DNA of 64,000 nucleotides from Oscillospiraceae bacterium (GCA_004558145.1 SFDQ01000004.1:62001-126000), one strand, 5' to 3'; shown: positions 6,261 through 14,873, counted from the stretch's first letter. Numbers and translations are program-made. Notes: generated by a model not told the origin, from the sequence alone.

Positions 6261-7727
6261 TCACTCCTTTACCCAGTGGGCGGGGTCCACGTCCATGAAA
6301 CGGGCGCGGACGAACCGGGCTTTCTGGTCGTAGGGCACGGTGCAGTCGAAGATGGTCTTGCAGGCGATGCCGTGGTCCCGGATGGACTTCGAGCAGCTGG
6401 GGTCGTTGGAGGGGTCCAGGGGATGGCAGCGCACGCCGGGGATGGTGATGATGTCCGCGTCGCCCTGGAAGCGGGTGTTCATGGCCCAGAGCACGTCGTT
6501 CATGTCGAAGCAGTCCACATCCTCGTCCACCAGGAAGATGTGCTTGAGTTCGCTGAAGGCGGAGAAGGCCAGCAGCGCCGCCTGACGCTGGCGGCCCTCG
6601 TCGCTGGGGGCCAGCTTCTTGAACTGAAGCACCGCCATGTACTTGCCGCCGCCGGCGGAGGCGCAGTAGACGTTCTGCAGCCGGCCGGGCATGGCCTTGT
6701 CCACCATGCCCCAGATGGAGGCCTCGGTGGGGATGCCCGCCATGGAGACGTGCTCCTCGCTGGGGCCGATGCAGGTCTGCATGATGGGGTCCTTGCGGGT
6801 GGTCACCGCGGTGACCTTGATGAGCCAGCAATCGGAGGAGGCGGGGCCGGTGTAGCCGGGGAACTCGGGCATGGCGAAGCCGGAGTGGCTGTTCTGGTCC
6901 TCCTGCACCCGCACGCCGGGCACCACCTCGCCCTCGATGACGTATTCGGCGTTGGCGATGGCCTTCTCGTTGACGGTGAGGCACTTGCACAGTTTCACCG
7001 GCTCGCCCCGCAGCGCGCCGGCCACCGCCAGCTCATCGTAGCCCATGGGGGTGGTGGGAGCCTCGAAGCAGGAGCCGATCTCGATGGCGGGGTCCACGCC
7101 GATGCTGATGGAGATGGGCAGGCGCTGGCCCAGCTGCTCCGCCCGCTCGGCCATGGCGCCGATGTGCCGCGCGCCGGGGGTGAAGAAGATGGACAGCTCG
7201 TCCTTGCTCTGGATGCACATCCGGTGGATGGTCACGTCGCTGAGGCCGGTGTCCGGATGGGTGGCATAGCACATGCCCAGGGTGATGTAGGGGCCCGCGT
7301 CGTCGGGGGTGTTGGTGGGGGCGGGCACCAGCTTGAACAGGTCAAAATCCGGGTCGGTGGCCTTGTGCACCACCTCCTGGCAGGGGGCGGGGCCCTCTTC
7401 CAGCACCGGCGGCACCGGGTTCGCAACGCTCTGGTACATCATTTTGCCCAGCTCGCGGGCGTCGCAGTTCAGCAGGGCGGCCACCCGCTTGCGGCTGGCC
7501 AGCAGGCCGATGGCCACCTTCGCGCCGGGGTGGCCCTTCACATTGTTAAAAATCATGGCGGGGCCCTCTTTGGTGGGGCGCATCACCGTTCCGCCCGCGC
7601 CCACATGGCGGTACACCCCGGCCAGTTCGGCCATGGGGTCCACCTCCACGTCGGTCTCGATGAGCTGGCCGGGCATCTCTTTCAGCAGCGCCAGCGCGCT
7701 GCGCAGGTCGGTCACCTTGTTGTTCAT
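6261..7727 (-). CDS. UbiD family decarboxylase (hydroxyarene/aromatic acid type)
   Basis: The 488-residue protein is full length for prenyl-FMN-dependent decarboxylases. Seen motifs are FNNVKGHPGAKVAIGLLASR (in pieces, about residues 60-79), TIHRMCIQSKDELSIFF around residue 165, and the cofactor/catalytic stretch VIEGEVVPGVRVQED near residues 265-280, which holds the glutamates expected of the Glu-Arg-Glu network. Context with UbiX and an LpdD-like protein is that of phenolic acid (gallate, protocatechuate, 4-hydroxybenzoate or vanillate type) decarboxylases such as LpdC and BsdC. The substrate cannot be told from sequence alone. The gene lies 18 bp downstream of the MBL-fold gene and probably shares its transcript. 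Confidence 0.92.
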   Translation of the reverse strand: MNNKVTDLRSALALLKEMPGQLIETDVEVDPMAELAGVYRHVGAGGTVMRPTKEGPAMIFNNVKGHPGAKVAIGLLASRKRVAALLNCDARELGKMMYQSVANPVPPVLEEGPAPCQEVVHKATDPDFDLFKLVPAPTNTPDDAGPYITLGMCYATHPDTGLSDVTIHRMCIQSKDELSIFFTPGARHIGAMAERAEQLGQRLPISISIGVDPAIEIGSCFEAPTTPMGYDELAVAGALRGEPVKLCKCLTVNEKAIANAEYVIEGEVVPGVRVQEDQNSHSGFAMPEFPGYTGPASSDCWLIKVTAVTTRKDPIMQTCIGPSEEHVSMAGIPTEASIWGMVDKAMPGRLQNVYCASAGGGKYMAVLQFKKLAPSDEGRQRQAALLAFSAFSELKHIFLVDEDVDCFDMNDVLWAMNTRFQGDADIITIPGVRCHPLDPSNDPSCSKSIRDHGIACKTIFDCTVPYDQKARFVRARFMDVDPAHWVKE

Positions 7728-7745
7728 ACTGCATCGCTCCTTTCG

Positions 7746-8567
7746 TCACAGCTGCTTTTTATAAAAAATGTTTCCGTATTTGCCGTCCGCCCGAAGCTGG
7801 CTGTGGGGGCGGCGGGCCTTGGCCAGCACCCCTTCCACATCCGCAAAGGTGCAGGGCACGTCGTCGGTGTTGCCGGCGAGCACATCGCCGCACACTTCGA
7901 TCACTCCGTCCAGGATGCCCGTCGGCAGACTGCCGCTGCCGTGGGCCTCCAGCACGACGTCGAACCGGCCCGCCAGCCGCTCTTTCAGCCGCAGGAGGTT
8001 CTGCCGGTAAACGGGGATGGGCAGGCACTCCTCCCCTGCCAGAAAGGTGAAGTTGCTGCAGGCGTCCCCCACGACGAGGGTGCGCAGCTCCCGCAGAAGC
8101 ACCACCACAGTGCCGGGGGTGTGGCCCGGGCACTCGAACACATCCAGATGCACGCCGCCCAGATCGAAGCACGCCCCGTCCGAAAGAGGCAGAAAGCGCG
8201 CCGGGTCGGCGGCGGGCACCATGGGTGGCAGCTCCTCCAGGCGCGGCTGCGCGCCCCGCAGGATGGCGCGGCGGTATTCCGCCGGGGCGTGGGCATGGAA
8301 CACGGGGATGTCCCGCCGGTCCATCCACACCTCGTCGAACTCCCCCGCGCCCATGGCGTGGTCCATGTGGCCGTGGGTCAGCAGCACCGTGAGGGGCAGG
8401 CCGGTGAGGTCCGCCGCCACTTGGCGCAGGCTGCCGAATCCGCAGCCGCTGTCGATGAGGGCGGCCCGCTCGTCGCCCTTTATCAGATAGACGAACTCAT
8501 GCATCAGCCCGCCGATGCGCACCACCCGGGGCGAGAGCTGCCATATTCTGAAAGGTTCCACAAGCAT
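7746..8567 (-). CDS. MBL-fold metallo-hydrolase
   Basis: The 273-residue protein has the metallo-beta-lactamase-fold zinc motif THGHMDH (H65, H67, D69, H70), a distal GDACSNF metal-ligand segment around residue 190, and GHTPGTVVVLL just before it. The start at 8567 is preceded by AAAGAAAGGCGG; longer starts extend into the upstream terminator. It is the first gene of the operon with ubiD, ubiX and the LpdD-like gene, so it may hydrolyse an ester or thioester precursor of the aromatic acid. That link is inference from position; MBL-fold proteins are very diverse. Confidence 0.85.
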   Translation of the reverse strand: MLVEPFRIWQLSPRVVRIGGLMHEFVYLIKGDERAALIDSGCGFGSLRQVAADLTGLPLTVLLTHGHMDHAMGAGEFDEVWMDRRDIPVFHAHAPAEYRRAILRGAQPRLEELPPMVPAADPARFLPLSDGACFDLGGVHLDVFECPGHTPGTVVVLLRELRTLVVGDACSNFTFLAGEECLPIPVYRQNLLRLKERLAGRFDVVLEAHGSGSLPTGILDGVIEVCGDVLAGNTDDVPCTFADVEGVLAKARRPHSQLRADGKYGNIFYKKQL

Positions 8568-8594
8568 CCGCCTTTCTTTGTGCCGGACAACCGG

Positions 8595-8630
8595 AAATCG
8601 GGAAGCAGAACGTGCTGCTTCCCGATTTTT
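8595..8630. terminator. Intrinsic terminator between the acyltransferase and MBL-fold genes
   Basis: The 14-bp stem AAATCGGGAAGCAG / CTGCTTCCCGATTT has an AACGTG loop. The T run is better on the plus side, but the hairpin sits directly after the minus-strand acyltransferase gene and separates it from the MBL/UbiD operon. Confidence 0.8.
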
Positions 8631-8675
8631 GTCCATGCACGGCAATCTTCTTTGTTATGGAGGAAGAAGAGAGAC

Positions 8676-9887
8676 TTATTTCTTTTTCAGGATAGTCTTT
8701 TCCATCGCGAACTTGGTGATGACGCTCAGCACCATGGTGATGACCACGGTGGGCACGAACACGCTCCAGAAAGAGTAGGTGGTCGCCTCGGTGTTCTTGC
8801 CCATGACGCGCAGCACCAGGATGGCCACCGGGTAGTGCAGCATGTAAACATAGAGGGAGATGCCGCCCAGGTAGGCGAACAGCTTGCTGGTGACGTTGTT
8901 GTTCAGCGCGGCGGTGAGGCCGTCCTTGTTCAGCAGGGACAGGGTGATGACCACGATGCACAGCAGGGCAACGGTCCAGCGGTCCAGCATGAAGTAGGTG
9001 GGCTGATAGACGGTGTACCACAGCAGCAGCACGCTGCACACGATGTTCAGCAGGGTCAGCGCGGCCTTGGCAGCGCCGGAGAAGGTGACTTCGGAAGCCT
9101 TTTTCACCAGATAGTATACCATGCAGCCGCCCATCATGCCAAGCATGACGTAGAGCAGGCCGTTGTTGAAGCCCAGCATGGCGGTGGTGTCGCCGGCGCT
9201 ACCGCCCATGCCGTTGGTGGAGGCAGTCTGCAGGCCCAGGGTGGACCAGGCGGTCTGAGCAGCGCGGGTGCCGCTGAAGCACCACCAGCCGCCCAGGAAG
9301 ACGAAGGTCAGGGGGGCGACGAAGCCGCAGAACACGTCCTCGTTCTTGCACAGGGCCCAGTACATGAAGTAGCCCACGATGATCATGGCGGAGATGAACC
9401 ACAGGGTGCCGTTCAGGTTAAAGAACTGGTTGCCGGTGGAGCGGAAGCCCGCGGCGTGGAAGCCCAGGAACTCCCAGACGCTGTTCACCACCATGGCCAG
9501 CACCTGCTGCACGGTGTAGTCTTGATAGAAGAAGCCGGTGCTGATGATGACGCCCAGGGCGTAGCCCAGGATGAGCACAGGCAGCAGAGACTTGATGCGG
9601 GCCCAGGTGTAGTCCCAGGCGCGGGAGGAAGCGCTGCGGGCCATGTAGACGCCGTCAGACTTGCGCTTGTTGAAGTGAGCCACCATGAAGTAGCCCGCGG
9701 TGACGGTGAAGATCAGCAGCACTTCGCTGGAACCGAAGAACCAGTTGCTGCTCTCCATCCAGTAGCCCAGGCTGCCGTCGCAGCTCATGGCGATGATCCA
9801 GCCGGTGTGGAAGCCCACGATGGCAAAGGCGATCAGAAAACGCCACAGTTCAATGGCCACATTCCTTTTTTTCGTTGCGGTTTGCAT
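8676..9887 (-). CDS. Acyltransferase family 3 membrane protein
   Basis: The 403-residue polytopic protein has about ten membrane segments and the acyltransferase-3 landmarks: an N-terminal helix with VAIELWRFLIAFAIVGFHTGW carrying the conserved His (H27), LNGTLWFISAMIIVGYFMYW around residues 158-177, and GGISLYVYMLHYPV near residues 338-351. Such enzymes O-acetylate or O-acylate cell-surface sugars at the membrane. No polysaccharide genes are adjacent, so the acceptor is unknown. It lies 69 bp downstream of ptb on the same strand; the spacer shows no clear promoter. Confidence 0.88.
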   Translation of the reverse strand: MQTATKKRNVAIELWRFLIAFAIVGFHTGWIIAMSCDGSLGYWMESSNWFFGSSEVLLIFTVTAGYFMVAHFNKRKSDGVYMARSASSRAWDYTWARIKSLLPVLILGYALGVIISTGFFYQDYTVQQVLAMVVNSVWEFLGFHAAGFRSTGNQFFNLNGTLWFISAMIIVGYFMYWALCKNEDVFCGFVAPLTFVFLGGWWCFSGTRAAQTAWSTLGLQTASTNGMGGSAGDTTAMLGFNNGLLYVMLGMMGGCMVYYLVKKASEVTFSGAAKAALTLLNIVCSVLLLWYTVYQPTYFMLDRWTVALLCIVVITLSLLNKDGLTAALNNNVTSKLFAYLGGISLYVYMLHYPVAILVLRVMGKNTEATTYSFWSVFVPTVVITMVLSVITKFAMEKTILKKK

Positions 9888-9956
9888 GATTACACCTCAA
9901 TTACCTTTTTATATGTTTTGCTGTACGGAAAGAAATTGCCGTCCAGGTCCGCCAAA

Positions 9957-10856
9957 TCATTGGATGGTGCCCAGCACCGAAGTGAGAATGGAGTAGTACT
10001 TGTTTTCGATGGTGTCGGTGCGGCTGGTCATCACCACCGGGCTGCGCAGGCCGTTCAGGGTGCCGGCGCTCTTCATATGAGCGAAGAACACAAGGCCCTT
10101 GGTGAAGATGTTGCCGCTCCACATGTCCGGCACGATGAGGATGTCCGCCCTGCCGGCGATGGGGCTGTCGATGCCCTTGTGCTTGGCGGCCTCCACGCTG
10201 ACGGCGTTGTCCAGCGCGAAGGGGCCGTCGATCTGGTATTTATCCTTCAGGCGGGCGGTCACCTCGGCGGCGTCCACCGTGCCCTGAATTTTCGGGTTCA
10301 CCACTTCCAGCGCCGAGAGCATGGCGATCTTGGGCTCTTCGATGCCCAGGGACCCGGCCACCTTCACGGCGTTCTCCACGATCTTGCACTTCTGGTCCAC
10401 ATTGGGCTCGATGTTCACGGCGCAGTCGCTGATGATGAGCATTTTGCCGGTCTCCTCCACCTCGAACACCGAGGCCTGGCTCAGCAGCTCGCCCGGCTCC
10501 AGAAGGCCGGTCTGCTTGTCCAGGATGCCCCGCATGAAGGTGGCGGTGTGCATCAGGCCCTTCATGGGGATGTCCGCCGTGCCCTCGCGCACCATGGCCA
10601 CCGCCTTGTCGATGGCGGCCCGCTCGTCGGCCTCGTCGATGATCTCGAAGGCGGCGGGGTACTTGCCGAACTGCCGCAGCAGCGCCTCGATCTCGCCCTG
10701 TTTGCCGATGAGCACCGCGTCGGCCACGCCCTTGTCCACGGCCATCAGCACCGCTTCCAGGGTGACGTCGTCGTGGGCGCAGGCCACGGCGATCTTCTTG
10801 CGGCTGGCGTGGCCCTTCACAAAGGCTTCCATCTGTTCAAACGAAGTGATCTTCAC
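9957..10856 (-). CDS. ptb: Phosphate butyryltransferase
   Basis: The 299-residue enzyme converts butyryl-CoA and phosphate to butyryl phosphate. Landmarks are KIAVACAHDDVTLEAV near residue 20, PMKGLMHTATFMRGIL (about residues 97-112), IISDCAVNIEPNVDQK around residue 140-155 and the C-terminal SRTDTIENKYYSI. It begins with GTG overlapping the buk stop by 4 bp (GTGA), with the ribosome site inside the end of buk. Together with buk it forms the classical clostridial terminal butyrate pathway with substrate-level ATP formation. Branched-chain or other acyl-CoA substrates cannot be excluded. Confidence 0.94.
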   Translation of the reverse strand: MKITSFEQMEAFVKGHASRKKIAVACAHDDVTLEAVLMAVDKGVADAVLIGKQGEIEALLRQFGKYPAAFEIIDEADERAAIDKAVAMVREGTADIPMKGLMHTATFMRGILDKQTGLLEPGELLSQASVFEVEETGKMLIISDCAVNIEPNVDQKCKIVENAVKVAGSLGIEEPKIAMLSALEVVNPKIQGTVDAAEVTARLKDKYQIDGPFALDNAVSVEAAKHKGIDSPIAGRADILIVPDMWSGNIFTKGLVFFAHMKSAGTLNGLRSPVVMTSRTDTIENKYYSILTSVLGTIQ

Positions 10857-11914
10857 AGTTCAAAAACCTCCTCTTTGCCGATCAGCGCGTAATAGGTCTG
10901 CTGGCCCAGCGAGAGCATCTCCCGCTCGCCGGGATACACATACACGGGCGCGATGAAGCCCACCCGCTTTTTCAGCTGGTCCACGATGTAATCGTTGTGT
11001 ACGATGCCGCCGGTGAGCAGCACCGCGTCCACCTTGCCGTCCAGCACGGTGGCCATGGCGCCGATGGACTTGGCGGTCTGATACACCATGGCGTCGATGA
11101 CTTCCATGCACTTTTTATCGCCCGCAAGGCCCTTGTTGTAGACCGAGAGCACGTCGTTGTCGTTCACATAGGCCATCATGCCGCCCAGGCCGTTGAGCTT
11201 GCGGTGCATCTGCTCGCGGGTGTACTCGCCGGAGTAGCAGGCGTCCACCAGAGCGCCCACCGGCAGCGCGCCGGTGCGGTTGGTGGAGAAGGCGCCGTCG
11301 CCTTCCAGGCCGTTGTCGCCGTCGATGAGCTTGCCGTTCTTGTGGGCCGCCACCGAGGTGCCGCCGCCCAGATGGGCCACCACCAGGCTGACCTTGCCGT
11401 AGTCCAGGCCGTGGTCCTTGCAGAAGGCCCGGCCGCAGGCCTTGTGGTTCAGCACGTGGAACCGGCTCTGGCGGGGCATCTCCGGCAGGCCGGAGTAGCG
11501 GGCCAGCGGCTCGAACTCGTCGGTGCAGGGGCTGTCCACGATGTAGGCGCTGTGCTCATCCTTCGCCAGGTCGTAGGCGATGCGCATGCCCAGGTCGGAC
11601 ACATGATTGCCGTACTTCATGCTGCGGGATTCCTCCAGCATCTTTCGGTTGATGCGCCACACGCCGCCGTGGATGGGTTCGGTGTGGCCGCCCCGGCTGA
11701 CAAAGGCGTCCAGTTTTGCGATGTCCACGCCTTTGCTTTCAAAAAAATCCACGATGCGCTTTTTGCGGTAGTCGTACTGGTCCCAGTTGGTGGCGAACTG
11801 TTTGATCTCCTCCGCCGGGTGGGAAATGGAATCGGAAAAAACGCACACGTCGTCCTCAAAATAGGCAACCTTGGTGGACGTGGAACCAAGATTGATGACC
11901 CCGAGCTTCTTCAC
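10853..11914 (-). CDS. buk: Butyrate kinase
   Basis: The 353-residue ASKHA-fold kinase transfers phosphate from butyryl phosphate to ADP. Visible are the N-terminal phosphate loop VINLGSTSTKVAYFED, LVVAHLGGGTSVAAHKNGK around residues 175-195 and the adenosine motif VLLTGGIVHNDYI near residue 300. It starts with GTG behind AGGAGGGG. It is the first gene of the buk-ptb operon, the reverse of the ptb-buk order of Clostridium acetobutylicum. It is transcribed divergently from an IclR regulator, with a palindrome downstream of its -10 box. Confidence 0.95.
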   Translation of the reverse strand: MKKLGVINLGSTSTKVAYFEDDVCVFSDSISHPAEEIKQFATNWDQYDYRKKRIVDFFESKGVDIAKLDAFVSRGGHTEPIHGGVWRINRKMLEESRSMKYGNHVSDLGMRIAYDLAKDEHSAYIVDSPCTDEFEPLARYSGLPEMPRQSRFHVLNHKACGRAFCKDHGLDYGKVSLVVAHLGGGTSVAAHKNGKLIDGDNGLEGDGAFSTNRTGALPVGALVDACYSGEYTREQMHRKLNGLGGMMAYVNDNDVLSVYNKGLAGDKKCMEVIDAMVYQTAKSIGAMATVLDGKVDAVLLTGGIVHNDYIVDQLKKRVGFIAPVYVYPGEREMLSLGQQTYYALIGKEEVFEL

Positions 11915-11939
11915 GGTGTCCCCTCCTGTTTCATTTTGC

Positions 11940-11994
11940 GAAACTCATGTTTCACTATCCGAACTTATTATAGCACTCGACCCACAAAATTCAA
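11940..11994 (-). promoter_or_regulatory. buk-ptb promoter with palindromic operator candidate
   Basis: On the minus strand TTGAAT (11989-11994) and TATAAT (11967-11972) are 16 bp apart. The palindrome GAAAC-TCAT-GTTTC (11940-11953) lies about 10 bp downstream of the start site region, where a bound regulator would block transcription. The divergent IclR protein is the obvious candidate. Confidence 0.7.
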
Positions 11995-12117
11995 CAGTTT
12001 TTTTCAAAAACAAGGAATTTGTTAATCTTTGCACAATTTCGCGGTTTTCTGTTTGTGCAATCTGTTCACGAATCTGGCGCTTTGGGTTCAAAACGATATT
12101 TTCATTGGGAGAAAGTA

Positions 12118-12126
12118 TGTTATAAT
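12118..12126 (+). promoter_or_regulatory. Extended -10 promoter of the IclR gene
   Basis: TGTTATAAT combines a consensus -10 hexamer (12121-12126) with the TGn extension. No good -35 is present, which is typical of extended -10 promoters. The start codon is 32 bp downstream. Confidence 0.65.
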
Positions 12127-12158
12127 GAAGTACGACCAAGAAATGTGAAGGTGTGCAT

Positions 12159-12929
12159 ATGCAGAAAAACGGCGAGCAGGCGCAGTACCTGCTGCAATCG
12201 GTGGACAACGCCCTGTGCGTTCTGAACCTTTTCGACAACACGGACAAGCTCTCGCTGACCGAGATCGCCGCCCAGATGGGCATGGGCAAGACCACCGCCC
12301 TGCGGCTGGTGTACACCCTGGAGATGCGGGGCTTTTTGTGCCGCGGCGAGGACAACAAGTATTCTTTGGGCATGCGGCTGTTCACCCTGGGCAACCGGGT
12401 GTATGAGCAGAAGGCCTATCTGCCGGTGGTCAAGCCCCTGTTGGACCAGCTGACCGAAACGGTGAATGAGAGCGCCCATCTGGTCACCTGGGAGAACCGC
12501 TCCCGGGTCATTTTGCTGTACGAAGCGCTGCCCCACCTCTCGCTGCGGGCAGAGATGGACCGCTCCATCAGCAGCCGCCCCCCTCACCTGACCAGCACGG
12601 GGCTTGCGCTGCTCTCTACCTTAAGCGACGAGCAGATCGCCGCCTATGCCGACTCGGCCATTTTTGAAAAGCGCACCGCGTACTCCATCTCCACCCGGGA
12701 GCAGCTGGAAGAGGACGTGCGCTTTGTGCGCAGCCACGGCTATGCCATCAACAACCAGCGGTTCGAGCAGGGCATGATCTCCATCGCCGTGCCGGTACAG
12801 CGCACGAAGGGCGCGCCCGCCGATTTTGCCATCAGCATCTCCGGGCCCAGCACCCGCATCGCGGACCGGCAGGACACCATCGTGCAGGAACTGTTCAAGA
12901 CCGCCGGGCGCATCAGCGAGCTGCTGTGA
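12159..12929 (+). CDS. IclR family transcriptional regulator
   Basis: The 256-residue protein has the IclR two-domain layout: a winged helix at about residues 8-70 (LSLTEIAAQMGMGKTTALRLVYTLEMRGFL) and a GAF-like effector domain from about 85 to the end (SRPPHLTSTGLALLS and the RSHGYAINNQRFEQGMISIAVPV strand are typical). ATG 12159 is chosen because GAAGG lies seven bases upstream; a GTG two codons earlier overlaps that spacing. It is divergent from buk-ptb and most likely controls it in response to a small acid or acyl metabolite; that is inference from position. Confidence 0.9.
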   Translation: MQKNGEQAQYLLQSVDNALCVLNLFDNTDKLSLTEIAAQMGMGKTTALRLVYTLEMRGFLCRGEDNKYSLGMRLFTLGNRVYEQKAYLPVVKPLLDQLTETVNESAHLVTWENRSRVILLYEALPHLSLRAEMDRSISSRPPHLTSTGLALLSTLSDEQIAAYADSAIFEKRTAYSISTREQLEEDVRFVRSHGYAINNQRFEQGMISIAVPVQRTKGAPADFAISISGPSTRIADRQDTIVQELFKTAGRISELL

Positions 12930-12945
12930 ATCTGTTTTTCAGAAA

Positions 12946-12990
12946 AAAAGGCCGCCGCGCGCTTTGCCAAAAAGCGTGCGGCGGCTTTTC
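12946..12990 (+). terminator. Intrinsic terminator of the IclR gene
   Basis: A GCCGCCGC...GCGGCGGC stem flanked by an A tract and TTTT, with AGCGCGC-like inner pairing, starts 17 bp after the stop codon. Confidence 0.85.
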
Positions 12991-13098
12991 TGCACCGGGT
13001 GCAACCATTGGTTGCGCGATTTCCAAGGCGGCTTGGTGGACTTGCGGCGGCCGGGCGGTTATACTTTTACCATAGAAAACAAGAAGGGGGATCATCCC

Positions 13099-13947
13099 AT
13101 GAGCCTTGGGGAGAACATCGCCCGGCTGCGGGCACAGAAAAACTGGTCGCAGGAGGAACTGGCCCGGGCGCTGGACGTATCCCGCCAGTCAGTCTCCAAG
13201 TGGGAGACCGACGCCTCGGTGCCGGACCTGGACAAACTGGTGAAGCTGGGCGAGGTGTTCGGCGTTTCACTGGACGAACTGGTGCAGGGGCGGGCCGCCG
13301 GCGGCGCGTCGCCCTGCCCTGCCCCGCTGCCCGCCGCGCCCGCGCCCGCGCAGAAAGCGGGCGTGAGCACCGGGCAGAAGATCGTGGCGCTGGTGCTGCT
13401 TTTGTTCGGGCTGATGGTGCTGTTTGTTTTTCTGCTGTTGGGCGGCGGCATGTTCAGCTTTTTGTTCGCCGCGCCCTTCTGGTTGTGCGCGGGCGTCTGC
13501 GCCGTGTGCCGCAAAAACGCGGGGCTCTGGTGCGGCTGGGCGGTGTATTTCTGCGCCGCGCTTTATATGCGGCTGGCCACCGGCATCTCCTGGAGCCTTG
13601 TTCTGCTGACCCGCATCTATGAACCCAGCTGGAACTACGCCCGCCTCGCCGCGGCCTGGGTGGAGCTGGCGGTCATCCTGGTGCTGCTGGCCGTCACGGT
13701 GCTGCGCTTTCGCCGCCTGCCGCTGGCCACGGGGCGGGACGCCCTCATCGCGCTGGCCGCCGGGTGGCTGGGCTTTTGGCTGGTGTGGACCGTGGGTGAT
13801 TATATCTTTGACACCTTTTTCCGATTCACCGCGGTCGTTGGCCCTCTGGGGCTTTTATACAACCTGTTCGACTTTGCCCAGCTGGGAGCACTGGCGGCAT
13901 TGCTCTGCTTCTCCGCGCGGTACATCCACAGTCTGCGGCACAAATAA
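13099..13947 (+). CDS. XRE family regulator with a C-terminal membrane domain
   Basis: The 282-residue protein has an N-terminal Cro/CI-type helix-turn-helix (residues 1-60, IARLRAQKNWSQEELARALD and VSRQSVSKWETDASVPDLDKL pieces), an Ala/Pro-rich linker (about 72-92) and five or so hydrophobic segments to the C-terminus. Membrane-anchored XRE proteins of this plan are common in Bacillota and may sense envelope or ion stress. The start follows AAGGGGGATCATCCC. It stands alone between two terminators, so no target gene is indicated. Confidence 0.85.
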   Translation: MSLGENIARLRAQKNWSQEELARALDVSRQSVSKWETDASVPDLDKLVKLGEVFGVSLDELVQGRAAGGASPCPAPLPAAPAPAQKAGVSTGQKIVALVLLLFGLMVLFVFLLLGGGMFSFLFAAPFWLCAGVCAVCRKNAGLWCGWAVYFCAALYMRLATGISWSLVLLTRIYEPSWNYARLAAAWVELAVILVLLAVTVLRFRRLPLATGRDALIALAAGWLGFWLVWTVGDYIFDTFFRFTAVVGPLGLLYNLFDFAQLGALAALLCFSARYIHSLRHK

Positions 13948-13960
13948 CGCTTTGAACAAA

Positions 13961-14007
13961 AAACCGCCGGGTCTCTCCTTTCGGGAGGGGCCCGGCGGCT
14001 CTTTTTT
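13961..14007. terminator. Intrinsic terminator between convergent genes
   Basis: The CCGCCGGG...CCCGGCGG stem with an inner CTCTCC-TTTC-GGGAGG hairpin has A tracts to the left and seven T residues to the right. It serves the XRE gene and the convergent DUF3737 gene. Confidence 0.88.
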
Positions 14008-14015
14008 TGATGTTT

Positions 14016-14873
14016 TCAGGCGCAGCGCCCGGCAGGATGCCCGGTGCAGACCACTTCGCCTTTGGCGGCGGGGTCGTCCCGGATGACTTCGCCCACGGCA
14101 GGGGCCTCGATGCGGCCCGCCTTGGGGTTCTTGACGCTGTCGATGGGGGTGGTGACAGTGGCCTGCACCTCGCTCTTTTCAAAGGCAAGGTCGGTGTGCT
14201 CCATGCGGCAGTTCACCAGCTTCAGGCCCTTGCAGTAGCACAGGGGCTGAGTGCCCCGGATGACGCAGTTCTCAAAGGTGAGGTTCTGGCTGTACCATCC
14301 CAGGTACTCCCCTTCCACCACGCTGTTTTTCACCACCACGTTGCGGGCGTGCCAGAAGGCGTCCTTGGTGGTCAGGCGGCAGTTTTCCAGCACCGCGTCG
14401 CGAATGTACTGGAAGGAGTATTTCCCGGTGAAGGTCACATTCCGAAAGCGCAGGCCCGAGGCGCGCATCATGAAATACTCGCTCTCGGCGGTGCAGTCCT
14501 CCATGGTCACCCGTTTGGAAGACCAGCCGAACTCCGGCGAGCGGATGTCGCACCCTTTCAATTCCACGTCGGCGCACTCCCGCAGGGCCTTGATACCGTG
14601 GAGGCGGGTGTCCTCCAGGCGGATGCGCCGGGAATACCACAGGGCGGCCCGGCAATTCTCGGTAAGCTCGCATCCCTTCACTTCAAGGCCCCGGTCGTGC
14701 CAGAAGGGATAGCGCAGGTTCAAAAAGCAGTTTTCGGCGGCGATGTTGGCGCACTCCTTGAAGGCGCTTTCGCCGTCGGCGGGGCCGTCAAAGCGGCAGT
14801 TCACCGTTTTCACATTGCGCACACCGTAGAGCGCGCGCTCCTGGTCAAAAGTCTGATTCTCAATGATCTTCAT
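14016..14873 (-). CDS. DUF3737 family right-handed beta-helix protein
   Basis: The 285-residue protein is built of roughly 20-residue repeats ending in patterns such as VKGCEL, LEDTRL, LKGCDI, MEDCTA, FRNVTF and LENCRL, the coil pattern of a parallel beta helix. The opening MKIIENQTFDQERALYG and the FKECANIAAENCFLNLRYPFWHD segment are characteristic of DUF3737. There is no signal peptide, so it is probably cytoplasmic. The function of the family is unknown; pectate-lyase-like folds often bind polysaccharide, but no catalytic set is evident here. Confidence 0.85.
   Translation of the reverse strand: MKIIENQTFDQERALYGVRNVKTVNCRFDGPADGESAFKECANIAAENCFLNLRYPFWHDRGLEVKGCELTENCRAALWYSRRIRLEDTRLHGIKALRECADVELKGCDIRSPEFGWSSKRVTMEDCTAESEYFMMRASGLRFRNVTFTGKYSFQYIRDAVLENCRLTTKDAFWHARNVVVKNSVVEGEYLGWYSQNLTFENCVIRGTQPLCYCKGLKLVNCRMEHTDLAFEKSEVQATVTTPIDSVKNPKAGRIEAPAVGEVIRDDPAAKGEVVCTGHPAGRCA

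Noticed and set aside
6102..10892. A 1596-codon open frame on the plus strand across the ubiX-ubiD-ptb region
   Set aside because: It is antisense to five well-supported genes, has low-complexity His/Gly/Ala/Val-rich composition typical of GC-rich shadow frames, and has no ribosome site or family motif.
12999..13622. A second plus-strand frame over the XRE regulator
   Set aside because: Out-of-frame shadow with Arg/Gly/Ala-rich composition; the XRE frame has a clear helix-turn-helix and ribosome site.
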